Below are positions 18,307 to 26,446 of a stretch of DNA of 64,000 nt, piece by piece. The notes under the pieces were generated by a model. That model saw nothing but the letters and a program-made list of their open reading frames with translations. It had not been told where the DNA came from and did no database searches. Source of the DNA: JAIWNK01 sp964453115 (GTDB taxonomy: Bacteria; Chloroflexota; Anaerolineae; Anaerolineales; Anaerolineaceae). The stretch is from positions 1 to 64,000 of the forward strand of contig CAYVRT010000007.1 of the NCBI GenBank assembly GCA_964453115.1. Direction: 5' to 3'. The translations under genes were made by a program, and so were the position numbers. Every line of letters starts with the position of its first letter. Position 1 is the first letter of the stretch.

Positions 18307-19143
18307 ATGCAAAAACGGAAGTTCGGCTTAGCTCTAGGCGGAGGCGGGGCACGCGGGTTAGCCCACATCGGCGTGTTGAAAGTCCTGGAGCAAGCTGGCA
18401 TCGTTCCCAATTACATATCTGGAACCAGCATGGGAGCCATCATCGCCGCAGCCTATGCACTGGGGCTTCCCATTCACGAAATTGAAAAGAAAGCCATGCA
18501 GCTTAGCAAAGCGCGCGAGTTGATCAAACTACTTGATATTTCGCCAAAACGGCGTGGACTGCTTGAAGGCAATCGCGTTCGCTCCTACATCCGCTCCTGG
18601 CTGGGAGAGGATCACACCTTTGAAGACCTTTCCATTCCACTGGTTCTCAATGCCGTTGATTTGCTAACTGCCAGCGAAATCACACTATTAAGCGGCCCCC
18701 TGCTTCCTGCCATTTTGGCAAGCTGCACCGTTCCAGGTCTTTTTGCACCTTATCAACTTGGCCCCTACCGCCTGGTAGATGGCGGCATCCTGAACAATGT
18801 TCCAGTTCGTCAACTTTATGAACTTGGTGCCGAATTTGTCATTGCTGTTAACGTCCAAACCGATCCACGCATTGAAACATCCAATGAAAAAATTCCCCTT
18901 AAAATAGAGTGGCCTTTCACTCTGCCTGAATTTTTTATAGATTTTTACTGGGCCGAGCTAATTATGGTTTCCGAATTAACTCGCCGACAGCTCGAAGAAA
19001 CGCCAGCGACGATCGAAATTTATCCTTCGTTACCACCCGAAATCACCATGTTTTTGGGATTCCCACGCGCCACCGAAATCATCGCCGCCGGAGAAGAAGC
19101 TACTCGCGTAGCACTCTCAAAGATCCAAACCGCTCTGCAATAA
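18307..19143 (+). CDS. Patatin-like phospholipase (RssA/NTE family)
   Basis: This is a serine lipid acyl hydrolase of 278 residues. The oxyanion hole GGGGARGLAHIG is at residues 11-22, the nucleophile is in GTSMG (about residue 40), and the catalytic Asp is in VDGGILNNVPV (about residue 158). No signal peptide or membrane helix is present, so it is cytosolic or peripheral. GAAAGGAAACC precedes ATG 18307. The substrate lipid is unknown. It is monocistronic, with a minus-strand terminator directly after it. Confidence 0.92.
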   Translation: MQKRKFGLALGGGGARGLAHIGVLKVLEQAGIVPNYISGTSMGAIIAAAYALGLPIHEIEKKAMQLSKARELIKLLDISPKRRGLLEGNRVRSYIRSWLGEDHTFEDLSIPLVLNAVDLLTASEITLLSGPLLPAILASCTVPGLFAPYQLGPYRLVDGGILNNVPVRQLYELGAEFVIAVNVQTDPRIETSNEKIPLKIEWPFTLPEFFIDFYWAELIMVSELTRRQLEETPATIEIYPSLPPEITMFLGFPRATEIIAAGEEATRVALSKIQTALQ

Positions 19144-19147
19144 AAAA

Positions 19148-19173
19148 GGCCGGATAGAATTCTCCACCCGGCC
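19148..19173 (-). terminator. Rho-independent terminator for the 19185-19700 gene
   Basis: On the minus strand, GGCCGG and CCGGCC form a stem with a 14-base loop, followed directly by six T residues. This ends the minus-strand membrane protein gene and also lies just after the patatin stop. Confidence 0.8.
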
Positions 19174-19184
19174 ACATCGCATCT

Positions 19185-19700
19185 TTAAGCTGAGGGTTTG
19201 GATCTTCGAAAAAAGCCCTGCACCAGCAACAACAACCCCAAAACAATCAATGCAACCGGCCAATAGCGGCGAATAACCGTATCCCCACCCAAAAACGCCC
19301 CAAAAATCACAAACTGGATCAAGCCAACAAAGATTGTCCAGCCAGCCCCAATCAAGCCAGACCGACTACGCTCCATAATTGCAGCCAATCCAATTCCAAT
19401 TCCAACAAACACCACAATCAAAGCCCAGGCATAAGCCCAACTTTCCCAATTACCGGTGAAATTCTGCCAATATAGCAAACCGCCAATTCCACCCACAATG
19501 GAAGCAGGCACCATCAATCCAGGTGTCCAGGTCACCAGGCCAAGCACTGCCAGCAAAGCGCCAATGCCAACAATCGGCAAAGGCCAGGTCATCTTTCCGT
19601 AAGCAAAGTCTTCAATTTGCGGGACGAGTTCAATTGCCAGAAACCAGGCACCAAGAACAATCAACAACAAAGCCATTCCAATCTTTCCTCGTGATTTCAT
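19185..19700 (-). CDS. Small polytopic membrane protein (LiaF/DUF5668-like)
   Basis: The protein has about 171 residues with six hydrophobic segments: IGMALLLIVLGAWFLAIEL, PLPIVGIGALLAVLGLV, LMVPASIVGGIGGLL, WAYAWALIVVFVGIGIGLA, GLIQFVIFGAFLGGD and WPVALIVLGLLLLVQGFF. The repeated pattern of polar aromatic residues then GIGxLL resembles the LiaF transmembrane domain. ATG 19700 is used because AAGGA lies 7 nt upstream; the in-frame TTG at 19706 lacks a site. No function can be assigned. It is a single-gene unit with its own terminator. Confidence 0.75.
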   Translation of the reverse strand: MKSRGKIGMALLLIVLGAWFLAIELVPQIEDFAYGKMTWPLPIVGIGALLAVLGLVTWTPGLMVPASIVGGIGGLLYWQNFTGNWESWAYAWALIVVFVGIGIGLAAIMERSRSGLIGAGWTIFVGLIQFVIFGAFLGGDTVIRRYWPVALIVLGLLLLVQGFFRRSKPSA

Positions 19701-19758
19701 CTTCAAATCCTTTCTGTCAATACTTCAACATCATATACGCAAAACATGGTCACGAGTT

Positions 19759-20292
19759 TCAGGAAAAATACAATTGGGAATTACAAAACGGGATCAGGGC
19801 CAAAACCACCGCCGGTTGATAAAGTCGAGTGCGATCTATAACATTCTGTGTCAATAGCCCCACGGCCCCATCTTCCTGCTTGGAATTCATCCTCCCAAAC
19901 ACAAGGTCGTCTGCCTCTCCCAGTTCCTTGCCCTGCCGTACAAGGTCTGCCACGCGCGGCGGCAAGAAGAAGGTTGCCGTTTTTCCGTATCCGGTTTTCT
20001 CGCCCGAACGTATCACCACCCATGCAAACGCAGCAAGTCCCAAAGCGTCGTCCTCCACTCCACCCTCTATCCCAACCCAATAATCAGCATCTGGCAAACC
20101 ATGCATTAACCGCTCCACCCGATTCAGCGCGCCAGCCAACGTCTCGTCATTCCCCATTGGTTGCGCCGAAACACCCGACTCTACGCCCCTGCCAAATACC
20201 TCAAACCTATCCAACGCCGGAAACATCTGAGCAAACCCCAACCGCACTGCCTCAATCTTAACCGGATTTTTGGAAGCAACAGCTACCTTCAT
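19759..20292 (-). CDS. yjjX: Inosine/xanthosine triphosphatase (YjjX, DUF84)
   Basis: This house-cleaning enzyme hydrolyses ITP and XTP so that they do not enter nucleic acids. It has 177 residues. The start MKVAVASKNPVKIEAVRLGF matches the family N-terminus, with GGAGAG 5 nt upstream; upstream codons are not conserved. Other family regions are SGVSAQPMGNDETLAGALNR, YWVGIEGGVED and LPPRVADLVRQGKELGEADD. It is divergent from the YciI-like gene. The C-terminus (FCNSQLYFS) is unremarkable. Confidence 0.93.
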   Translation of the reverse strand: MKVAVASKNPVKIEAVRLGFAQMFPALDRFEVFGRGVESGVSAQPMGNDETLAGALNRVERLMHGLPDADYWVGIEGGVEDDALGLAAFAWVVIRSGEKTGYGKTATFFLPPRVADLVRQGKELGEADDLVFGRMNSKQEDGAVGLLTQNVIDRTRLYQPAVVLALIPFCNSQLYFS

Positions 20293-20383
20293 CTCATCTC
20301 TCCTCAAATTTAGCTGCCGCCATTCTATCATCAACCCCGAAAATGGGATATACTTTACCGTACCCGACAGGATTGGAGTTTCC

Positions 20384-20692
20384 ATGAAACATTTTATTAT
20401 TGAAATTCAATACCAGGTGTCCGCCGAACAAATTTCAGAAACCGTCTCTGAACATCGCTCTTTCTTGCAAACCGGATACGAACAGGGCCTGCTTCTTTGC
20501 TCAGGCCCCCAAAATCCACGAGTGGGTGGCATTGTTATCGCTCGGGCACCATCTTTGGCAGCACTACAATCATTTTTTGCCGCAGATCCCTATCAAGTTA
20601 AAAAACTTGCCACCTATCGCTGGGTCGAGTTTGAACCAGTCAAATACCAGGACTTCCTCAAATCGTGGATAATTGACGAAACAAAACATTAA
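20384..20692 (+). CDS. YciI-like protein
   Basis: The protein has 102 residues and a ferredoxin-like fold pattern: MKHFIIEIQYQVSAEQISETVSEHRSFLQTGYEQGLLLCSG, then DPYQVKKLATYRWVEFEPVKY. The conserved His-Asp pair of YciI is only partly kept (EHRSFL and FAADPYQ). GGAG lies 5 nt before ATG 20384. Family members are candidate dehydrohalogenases or stress enzymes of unknown substrate. The gene end overlaps the convergent RCK gene by 4 bases. Confidence 0.8.
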   Translation: MKHFIIEIQYQVSAEQISETVSEHRSFLQTGYEQGLLLCSGPQNPRVGGIVIARAPSLAALQSFFAADPYQVKKLATYRWVEFEPVKYQDFLKSWIIDETKH

Positions 20693-21732
20693 CGCGCACT
20701 ATGATTGTCATGCACCAGGCGATGAATGCTGTCTGGAGTCCCCAAAACCACAATTCCAGCCCCAAGCTGTAAAACGATTTCCCCGGCCGGATGAGCATCA
20801 TCACCGACCATCACCACGCTCAGGTTATATTTCTTTTCCACAGCTTGCACTGTTAGCCCACGTAACAAAGAACCAGATTGAATACTCAACCTTGCCAAAC
20901 TGTTGGGCTGTCCAGCAATGCTAATTGGCGGTGTAATATCCAAATCGGCAGCTGAAGCTGCAAAAATAGGCGCAGCCATCCCTGTGGCACTTAAAGCCTT
21001 GAACCCAAATTGTTGCTGCAAAGCCTGGGCAAAATCATCCTCAAAAATTCGAATCACCACCTCAATTTTGGGATTGAGATTGCGCGCCTTGAGTGCCATC
21101 TGTAAATTCAGACTATCATTTTGAGTGCAAAGCAAAATAGTGTGTGCCCAGCGGACGCCTGCCGCATCGAGCACCTCATCCCGCGTGCCATCATCCGCAA
21201 TCACAGGCACCCCCAGTTTACGCACCGCATTCACCAAATCGGTTTTAGGGGTCATTTCCACCACCACCACTTCCTGATCCATCTCACGCAATTTGACCGC
21301 CACGCGATACCCCAAATGGCCCAAGCCAATCAACACCACATGATTTCGATACGTAGAAGCAACAGCCATCTCCCATTCCTTACCCCGCGCTCGGCGGTTA
21401 AACAACATAATTCCAAAATCTGCCAACCCCTGTGCCAAAATACCCATTCCGAGCAAAGGCATCAGAAAGAAAAAAGCCTGCAAAAACCAAACCCTGGGAA
21501 ACTCACCAAAGCCTTGCAAAAAAATCAACATCAACATCAAATAAACAGCTTCCGGCAAATCATGTGTCGCATAAGAAGTCGCTGCGGATAAATTATGGTA
21601 CAACAACCCGCTGCCTCCCAGCAGAAAGATAAACCACAGCAAGGGTATCCGAAATTCGGCTAACAAAAGCCTGGTGTCGCGCAGCCCTGCCCGCAGTTTA
21701 TCAAGCCATTTTCTGGTTTTGCTACGCCTCAT
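20689..21732 (-). CDS. Two-helix K+-channel-like protein with RCK (TrkA-N/TrkA-C) domains and altered filter
   Basis: The protein has 347 residues. TM1 is LLWFIFLLGGSGLLY (about 30-44). A pore-helix-like segment and TM2 follow (about 65-115). The TrkA-N Rossmann domain starts at HVVLIGLGHLGYRVA (about 130), has the acidic strand end VVVVEMTP, and reaches about residue 250. A TrkA-C domain lies at about 262-345. Where K+ channels have TVGYGD, this protein reads LQGFGEFP: the GxG is kept but Thr and Val are replaced by Leu and Gln. It may be a modified channel or a non-conducting sensor. The start overlaps the phosphatase stop as ATGA, so the two are translationally coupled. Confidence 0.85.
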   Translation of the reverse strand: MRRSKTRKWLDKLRAGLRDTRLLLAEFRIPLLWFIFLLGGSGLLYHNLSAATSYATHDLPEAVYLMLMLIFLQGFGEFPRVWFLQAFFFLMPLLGMGILAQGLADFGIMLFNRRARGKEWEMAVASTYRNHVVLIGLGHLGYRVAVKLREMDQEVVVVEMTPKTDLVNAVRKLGVPVIADDGTRDEVLDAAGVRWAHTILLCTQNDSLNLQMALKARNLNPKIEVVIRIFEDDFAQALQQQFGFKALSATGMAAPIFAASAADLDITPPISIAGQPNSLARLSIQSGSLLRGLTVQAVEKKYNLSVVMVGDDAHPAGEIVLQLGAGIVVLGTPDSIHRLVHDNHSAR

Positions 21733-22460
21733 GCATCACCGCTATACATCTGCCCATCAGCAACAGGCAAACGAATCCATAGCCGCCTCACCGAATCAAC
21801 ACACTCGGAAAGCACCTGCAAAACCACAACGCTCATATCATCATTAGGGCGTCCCTGGTCTAAAGAAATGGCCTGTGCCAGTAAACGATCGGCAACCTCC
21901 TGCGCTGGCAACATCTCCTCCCCCATCAAAGTATCGAGCAAAAAACAACTATCAAATTCAAGTCCGAACTGCTTTCCTGCATTGATAATGCCATCCGTAT
22001 AAAAAACCACAGTTGTACCAATCGTCAAAGGCAATTCAGTAATTGCTGGTCGCAAATTTCGCTCCATGCCAATCGGAGACCATTCACCGCTCAAACACTG
22101 CATCACACCGTTTTGTGCAACAAAAATTGGCGTGATATTATTGTGAGTCATTACCAAAGTTTGTGTCTGCAAATCCGCCGACAGAATATTCAAATATGCC
22201 GCCAGCTGTCCGCCGCGGTCAGTAAACAGCAAGTCTGATGCTGCCCGAGCCGCTGCACCATCCCTCACCCCTTCCGCCAACAGAGTAATTACTTTTCGCA
22301 CCACCATCAAAGAGATTCGTTTCGCGTCCCGGCCCGTCAAATTTGCATCACACAAGACAACTGAAACGCCACCATTGGGGCGCTCCACCGTCTCCAATGT
22401 ATCGCCACTTTCCAAGCAGGCAAACCGATTTGCTTTTGCAACCGCAATCTGAATTTCCAT
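21729..22460 (-). CDS. SpoIIE/PP2C-type serine phosphatase domain protein
   Basis: The protein has 243 residues and consists of one PPM/SpoIIE domain. The metal-binding Asp motifs are seen at VVLCDANLTGRDAKRIS (about 36-52), VVFYTDGIINAG (about 150) and NDDMSVVVLQ (about 218). In place of the usual DGHG/DVxGHG the first motif reads CDANLTGRDA, still with Asp and Gly. There is no sensor or membrane domain in the same chain. It is coupled to the downstream RCK channel-like gene, which suggests that ion transport and phosphatase signalling are linked. Confidence 0.82.
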   Translation of the reverse strand: MEIQIAVAKANRFACLESGDTLETVERPNGGVSVVLCDANLTGRDAKRISLMVVRKVITLLAEGVRDGAAARAASDLLFTDRGGQLAAYLNILSADLQTQTLVMTHNNITPIFVAQNGVMQCLSGEWSPIGMERNLRPAITELPLTIGTTVVFYTDGIINAGKQFGLEFDSCFLLDTLMGEEMLPAQEVADRLLAQAISLDQGRPNDDMSVVVLQVLSECVDSVRRLWIRLPVADGQMYSGDA

Positions 22461-22481
22461 GATTCACATTGTACAATAAAT

Positions 22482-23144
22482 TCACTCCATAAAAAAGTGA
22501 TTTCCATCCCCCTGCACAATCATCAAACGCGCTCCCGCCACATCCACCCATTGAATTGCAACACAAAACCCTGCTTGCGTTAACCGCACCTCGATCTCTC
22601 TCAACAGCGAAGGGTTAAATTCCGGGCTTTCTCCCGTCACTCGATACACCCAGGCCAGCAAACGCCGCTTGATTCCAGTCCCTTCAATCCATGCTGCTGG
22701 AAGAATCACTAGCCTTCCCTCACATCGCAAAACTCGTCGAATCTCCAACAAGGTGCTTTCTTCAAACAGATAAGGGGCCGGAAAAGTAGCAAGAACGCAA
22801 TCAAAAGCTTTTGCCTCAAAAGGAAGCGCCTCCCCTCTTCCACGCAGCAACCGCCGATGATCAACCCGGCGCGCAGCGCGCCTCGCCATCTGCCAACTCT
22901 CATCCACGCCAAAGGCTTCAAACCCCGCTTCTCCGAGCGCTGCTTGTAAATCCCCTGATCCATACCCCAGTTCAAGAATACGCCGCCCAGTCACAAATGG
23001 CAATACTGCACGTCCCCAGGTCTGCCATTGCCCAAACGAAACCAATGCCGCAACACCATCATAGGCCCAGGAAAAAGAATGATATAACAGCTCAAAAAAA
23101 CACCCCATCACTCGCTGCCGCATCCGCACAAACCATGTATCCAT
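22482..23144 (-). CDS. Class I SAM-dependent methyltransferase (UbiE-like)
   Basis: The protein has about 220 residues from ATG 23144. The SAM-binding motif I is ILELGYGSGDLQAAL, followed by the acidic end of strand 2 (AFGVDESWQMARRA) and motif FDCVLATFPAPYLFEESTLLEIRRVLRCEGRLVIL. An N-terminal FELLYHSFSWAYDGVA segment resembles UbiE/MenG-type enzymes. The start is uncertain: ATG 23195, with AGGT upstream, would add 17 residues. Substrate unknown; there are no quinone genes nearby. It lies 21 bases upstream of the phosphatase gene and may head that operon. Confidence 0.82.
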   Translation of the reverse strand: MDTWFVRMRQRVMGCFFELLYHSFSWAYDGVAALVSFGQWQTWGRAVLPFVTGRRILELGYGSGDLQAALGEAGFEAFGVDESWQMARRAARRVDHRRLLRGRGEALPFEAKAFDCVLATFPAPYLFEESTLLEIRRVLRCEGRLVILPAAWIEGTGIKRRLLAWVYRVTGESPEFNPSLLREIEVRLTQAGFCVAIQWVDVAGARLMIVQGDGNHFFME

Positions 23145-23325
23145 TTCTATGAATAAACCATTTTCTTTCACAATCCTGAGCGGAAACTTGCTCATCCATA
23201 TTGTACCTACAAACTCACTCGCCAACCCCCACTCACCCAACCAATTTCGCAATTCAACTCCCCTCAAAAGCATCTCCATCCACAGTATCGTTTATAATTA
23301 ACCTATCTTTTTGCAGGAGAAATAG

Positions 23326-23607
23326 ATGAGCCAGGAATCTCATTTTGAAGAATTTCGTGTTCAGGGCGAAACAGTCATTGCTAAGATTAAGGAACTTATC
23401 CACGAAGGCAATGTGCGCCGCGTCATTGTCAAAAATGATCAGGGGCAAACCATCATGGAAATCCCCCTCACCTTTGGGATTGTTGGCGCAGTCATTGCGC
23501 CGGCACTTGCTGCCCTGGGCGCCATCCTGGTGCTGGCTTCCAATTACACAATCGTTGTTGAACGCACGTCACCCCCACCAACAAACCCGCCCAATCAATC
23601 CTCATAA
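23326..23607 (+). CDS. DUF4342 small membrane protein
   Basis: The protein has 93 residues. A conserved N-terminal part (FRVQGETVIAKIKELIHEGNVRRVIVKNDQG) is followed by MEIPLTFGIVGAVIAPALAALGAILVLA, which looks like one long or two short membrane segments, and a polar tail. This is the DUF4342 pattern, whose function is unknown. AGGAG precedes ATG 23326, and a TATAAT box lies at 23293-23298. Monocistronic. Confidence 0.85.
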   Translation: MSQESHFEEFRVQGETVIAKIKELIHEGNVRRVIVKNDQGQTIMEIPLTFGIVGAVIAPALAALGAILVLASNYTIVVERTSPPPTNPPNQSS

Positions 23608-23623
23608 TTTAAGCAAGAAACCA

Positions 23624-23652
23624 TTGCAAAAGCAGAATAAAAGTTCTATAAT
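23624..23652 (+). promoter_or_regulatory. Promoter placing the radical SAM transcript start at its ATG
   Basis: TTGCAA (23624-23629) and a perfect TATAAT (23647-23652) are separated by 17 bases. Only 9 bases separate the -10 from ATG 23662, so the transcript should start within a few bases of the start codon. No Shine-Dalgarno sequence can fit, suggesting a leaderless mRNA. Confidence 0.7.
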
Positions 23653-23661
23653 CACATTAAC

Positions 23662-24813
23662 ATGGATGCTTATCAGAAACTGGCCCTGTTAAGTGATTTT
23701 TCCGACCTTGAGCCGGCAGAAGAAACGCGTCTCGGAACTTCGCCCATCATTCCAGCTTGCTCGGCTGCTACCCCCATTTATCACGCCGCCTTACCGGGCG
23801 GGAAGAAAATCAAGCTCCTCAAATCCATGCTCACATCCATGTGCGAGCGCGATTGCTTCTACTGTCCTTTTCGCGTCGGCAGAGATTTTCAGCGTCAAAC
23901 CTTCAGGCCCGATGACATGTCTAACCTATTTATCAATCTGGTTGCCAGCCAAAATGCCGAAGGCATGTTTCTCAGCTCCGGTGTTGCCGGTGGAGGAATT
24001 CGCACACAGGATCGTTTAATTGACACAGCTGAAATTTTGCGTTTAAAAAAGGGCTTTCGCGGCTATCTTCATCTAAAAATCATGCCCGGAGCCGAACGAG
24101 AACAAGTCCTGCGCGCCATGCAATTAGCCAATCGCATCTCAATCAACCTCGAAGCTCCCAACGATCACCGCCTCCCATCACTTGCTCCCCACAAGGTTTT
24201 CCTCCAGGAATTGCTCAAACCACTCCAATGGGCTGAAGAAATTCGTCGTTCCGAATCTCAACATCTGGGCTGGAATGGCCAATGGCCCTCCCTGGCCACT
24301 CAATTTGTTGTTGGCGGTGCCGGGGAAAACGATCTCGAATTACTTACCACGTCCAGCTACCTTCTCAAAAGGCTGCATCTTAGCCGCATATATTACTCTG
24401 CTTTTCGTCCCATCCCCAATACTCCCATGGAACATCAGAATGCAGAAAATCCCATTCGCCAGGATCGCCTATATCAAGCATTTTTCCTTATGCGCGATTA
24501 CGGTTTTGAGCTTGAAGAACTGCCATTCACAAATCAGGGCAATTTACCTCTTGAAAACGACCCAAAACTTATCTGGGCGCGCATCAATTTAAGCGAATCT
24601 CCCATCGAAGTGAACAAAGCCGAATTGCATCAACTACTCCGCATTCCAGGCATTGGCCCCCAAAATGCCCAAAAAATTCTTCATGCCCGCCGTCGTCACC
24701 CATTACACAGTCTTGCCGATCTACAAGCTCTTGGAATCTCAACCAGTCGCCTCATCCCCTTCATTTTGCTCAATGGTCGCCGCCCCGTCTATCAACCTGC
24801 TCTATTTCGCTAA
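23662..24813 (+). CDS. Putative DNA modification/repair radical SAM protein (TIGR03916-like)
   Basis: The protein has 383 residues. The radical SAM motif CERDCFYC (C61, C65, C68) is followed by TSNLF-like and SSGVAGGG regions. The C-terminus holds a helix-hairpin-helix DNA-binding segment (LHQLLRIPGIGPQNAQKILHAR, about residues 323-344) and a second hairpin (LADLQALGISTSRL). This matches the family that usually sits beside a uracil-DNA-glycosylase-like gene; no such partner is in this window. The gene has no ribosome-binding site and is probably leaderless. Its stop abuts the convergent YihY gene with no intergenic base. Nucleic acid is the likely substrate; the reaction is unknown. Confidence 0.88.
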   Translation: MDAYQKLALLSDFSDLEPAEETRLGTSPIIPACSAATPIYHAALPGGKKIKLLKSMLTSMCERDCFYCPFRVGRDFQRQTFRPDDMSNLFINLVASQNAEGMFLSSGVAGGGIRTQDRLIDTAEILRLKKGFRGYLHLKIMPGAEREQVLRAMQLANRISINLEAPNDHRLPSLAPHKVFLQELLKPLQWAEEIRRSESQHLGWNGQWPSLATQFVVGGAGENDLELLTTSSYLLKRLHLSRIYYSAFRPIPNTPMEHQNAENPIRQDRLYQAFFLMRDYGFELEELPFTNQGNLPLENDPKLIWARINLSESPIEVNKAELHQLLRIPGIGPQNAQKILHARRRHPLHSLADLQALGISTSRLIPFILLNGRRPVYQPALFR

Positions 24814-25731
24814 TCAACCCGGTTCGTCCCCAGGACGTTTCGGCTTCTTAAGTTCATGCTCAACCGAAGCACTCAAATGCGCCCCATATAACAAAATCCA
24901 ACCACTGATATAAAACCAGAACATCAGAGCAGCAATTGTTCCCAACGAACCATACACCAATTGATAATTCAATACCCCGCTGCGCAAAAACCAGGCAAAA
25001 CCTCCCGCCGCAAATTGCCATACAAGCGAAGCCATCCACGCTCCCGTAGAAACACTCTTTAAACTCACCCGCGCCGAAGGCGTCCAACGATACAATAAAA
25101 CAAAAATAGCGTATGTAACAAACCAGGCAAGCAAACGTGGCAGCAAATCCCAAACAAACCCCGACTTCCAGCGATCATTCAAAGGCAACAAATCCAGTAA
25201 ACGCGGGAAGATATTTGCCACCGTATTCATCATCAAAAACAACATCAATAAGACCACAACTACGGCCACCATTTTGAAAGCGGTCACTCGCTGCTGCAAA
25301 TAATTGCGCATTCGCCCATGGGGCCAGGCGCGCTCCACGTTGCGAGTCAGCACCACAAAAAATGCCGATGAAGACCAAAGCAACACCACAACACCAATTA
25401 CTGTCACAGGGCCGCGCAAAGCAATTACCTGCGCAATCGCCTGCGCCACAAAATCTCCAAATGTAGGCAATACTTCAGCAAAAAAGCCCACCACCAATTG
25501 ATAAACATTCACGTTCTGTAAAACAAAGCTGCTCAACGCCACCAAAAACAACAGCAAAGGGAAAAGCGAAAAAAACGCATAATAAGCCATACTTGCCGCA
25601 GCCTCAGCGCCGCGCGCTTCAGCAAAGGTTACAAAGGCTCGCCGCAACACACAAAAACACAAATACAAAAAGCGCAGCAAACCTGCAAACCATCGCCCAA
25701 GAACTTCGCTTTTTTTGGTCAACAACTGCAT
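24814..25731 (-). CDS. YihY/BrkB-family inner-membrane protein
   Basis: The protein has 305 residues and six to seven hydrophobic segments, starting with SMAYYAFFSLFPLLLFLVALSSFVL (about 48-72). It includes the family hallmark in the AYYAFFSLFPLLL region and PSARVSLKSVSTGAWMAS near residue 210. The C-terminus is basic (KKPKRPGDEPG). Older annotations call this ribonuclease BN, but it is a membrane protein of unknown transport role. ATG 25731 has no Shine-Dalgarno; TACAAT ends 7 bases upstream, so this mRNA may also be leaderless. Longer upstream codons run antisense through the glycine riboswitch and are not real. Confidence 0.85.
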   Translation of the reverse strand: MQLLTKKSEVLGRWFAGLLRFLYLCFCVLRRAFVTFAEARGAEAAASMAYYAFFSLFPLLLFLVALSSFVLQNVNVYQLVVGFFAEVLPTFGDFVAQAIAQVIALRGPVTVIGVVVLLWSSSAFFVVLTRNVERAWPHGRMRNYLQQRVTAFKMVAVVVVLLMLFLMMNTVANIFPRLLDLLPLNDRWKSGFVWDLLPRLLAWFVTYAIFVLLYRWTPSARVSLKSVSTGAWMASLVWQFAAGGFAWFLRSGVLNYQLVYGSLGTIAALMFWFYISGWILLYGAHLSASVEHELKKPKRPGDEPG

Positions 25732-25796
25732 AACGCATATTGTAATCCATTTCCCGCCAAAACTATCCTCGTTACAAACTCCTAAACGAACGACAC

Positions 25797-25826
25797 TTGA
25801 CACAATGAATGGTCTGTATGTAGAAT
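25797..25826 (+). promoter_or_regulatory. Promoter of the glycine cleavage operon
   Basis: A consensus -35 TTGACA (25797-25802) and TAGAAT (25821-25826) are separated by 18 bases, placing the start about 15 bases before the riboswitch P1 stem. Confidence 0.75.
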
Positions 25827-25845
25827 GAAAAGGCTTCAATCGGGC

Positions 25846-25985
25846 AGCAGGGAAGAGTTCGTCCCAACGACACCGAAGGTGCAAGCATCGGCTCCGGCAA
25901 AGCCGTTGTGAATCTCTCAGGTGAAAGGACCCTGCTCTGCCATTCCCTCTGGAAAGTTTCTGGGAATAATCATCTCTCAGAACTA
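25846..25985 (+). promoter_or_regulatory. Glycine riboswitch, single aptamer, with expression platform
   Basis: P1 is formed by AGCAGGG (25846-25852) and CCCTGCT (25930-25936). Between them are the conserved glycine-aptamer blocks CACCGAAGGTGCAAG and CTCAGGTGAAAGGAC. Only one aptamer is seen, not the common tandem pair. A second stem, ATTCCC (25942-25947) with GGGAAT (25962-25967), follows and could be the switching element. Located between the promoter and gcvH. In this family glycine binding usually turns on gcv expression; whether control here is at transcription or translation cannot be told. Confidence 0.92.
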
Positions 25986-26052
25986 AAACAGAGGTCTTTG
26001 CCAAATTGTATACTGGTTTATCTATTCTCAATTCACACCTGGAGGTACCCTA

Positions 26053-26445
26053 ATGAAAGTCCTGCCCAATTTGAAGTACACCCAAACCGATGAATGGGTG
26101 CGCATCGAAGGTCAAACAGCCATCATTGGCGTCACAGATTTTGCCCAAAGTCAACTCTCCGATATCGTCTATCTGGAATTCAAAGTAGACCCGGGCGATG
26201 ATGCTAAACAAGGCGAAACTTGCGCCACCATGGAATCTGTCAAGGCTGCTGCCGATGTCAGTCTGCCCGTCTCTGGCAAAGTCGTTGAAATCAATGAACC
26301 TCTAACCGAGGGCTTTGAAAAAATCAACGCAGACCCCTACGGAGAGGCCTGGCTGGTCAAAGTCACCATCACCAATCCATCTGAACTGGATGGCTTGATG
26401 GACGCTGCTACTTATGAAAAATACTGTCAGGAGCGCGGACACTAA
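26053..26445 (+). CDS. gcvH: Glycine cleavage system H protein
   Basis: This lipoyl carrier shuttles the aminomethyl group between the P, T and L proteins. It has 130 residues, and the lipoylated lysine is K64 in CATMESVKAAADV. The start MKVLPNLKYTQTDEWVR matches the family, and GGAGGT precedes it. First gene of the riboswitch-controlled operon; one base separates its stop from gcvPA. Confidence 0.97.
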   Translation: MKVLPNLKYTQTDEWVRIEGQTAIIGVTDFAQSQLSDIVYLEFKVDPGDDAKQGETCATMESVKAAADVSLPVSGKVVEINEPLTEGFEKINADPYGEAWLVKVTITNPSELDGLMDAATYEKYCQERGH

Positions 26446-26446
26446 T

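Noticed and set aside
25732..26031. Minus-strand extension of the YihY frame by 100 codons
   Set aside because: It is antisense to the glycine riboswitch and has no conserved residues; the family start is at 25731.
25937..26040. Second glycine aptamer
   Set aside because: The blocks GAAGG-GCAAG and CTCAGG-AAAGGAC are not repeated; only a simple stem follows.
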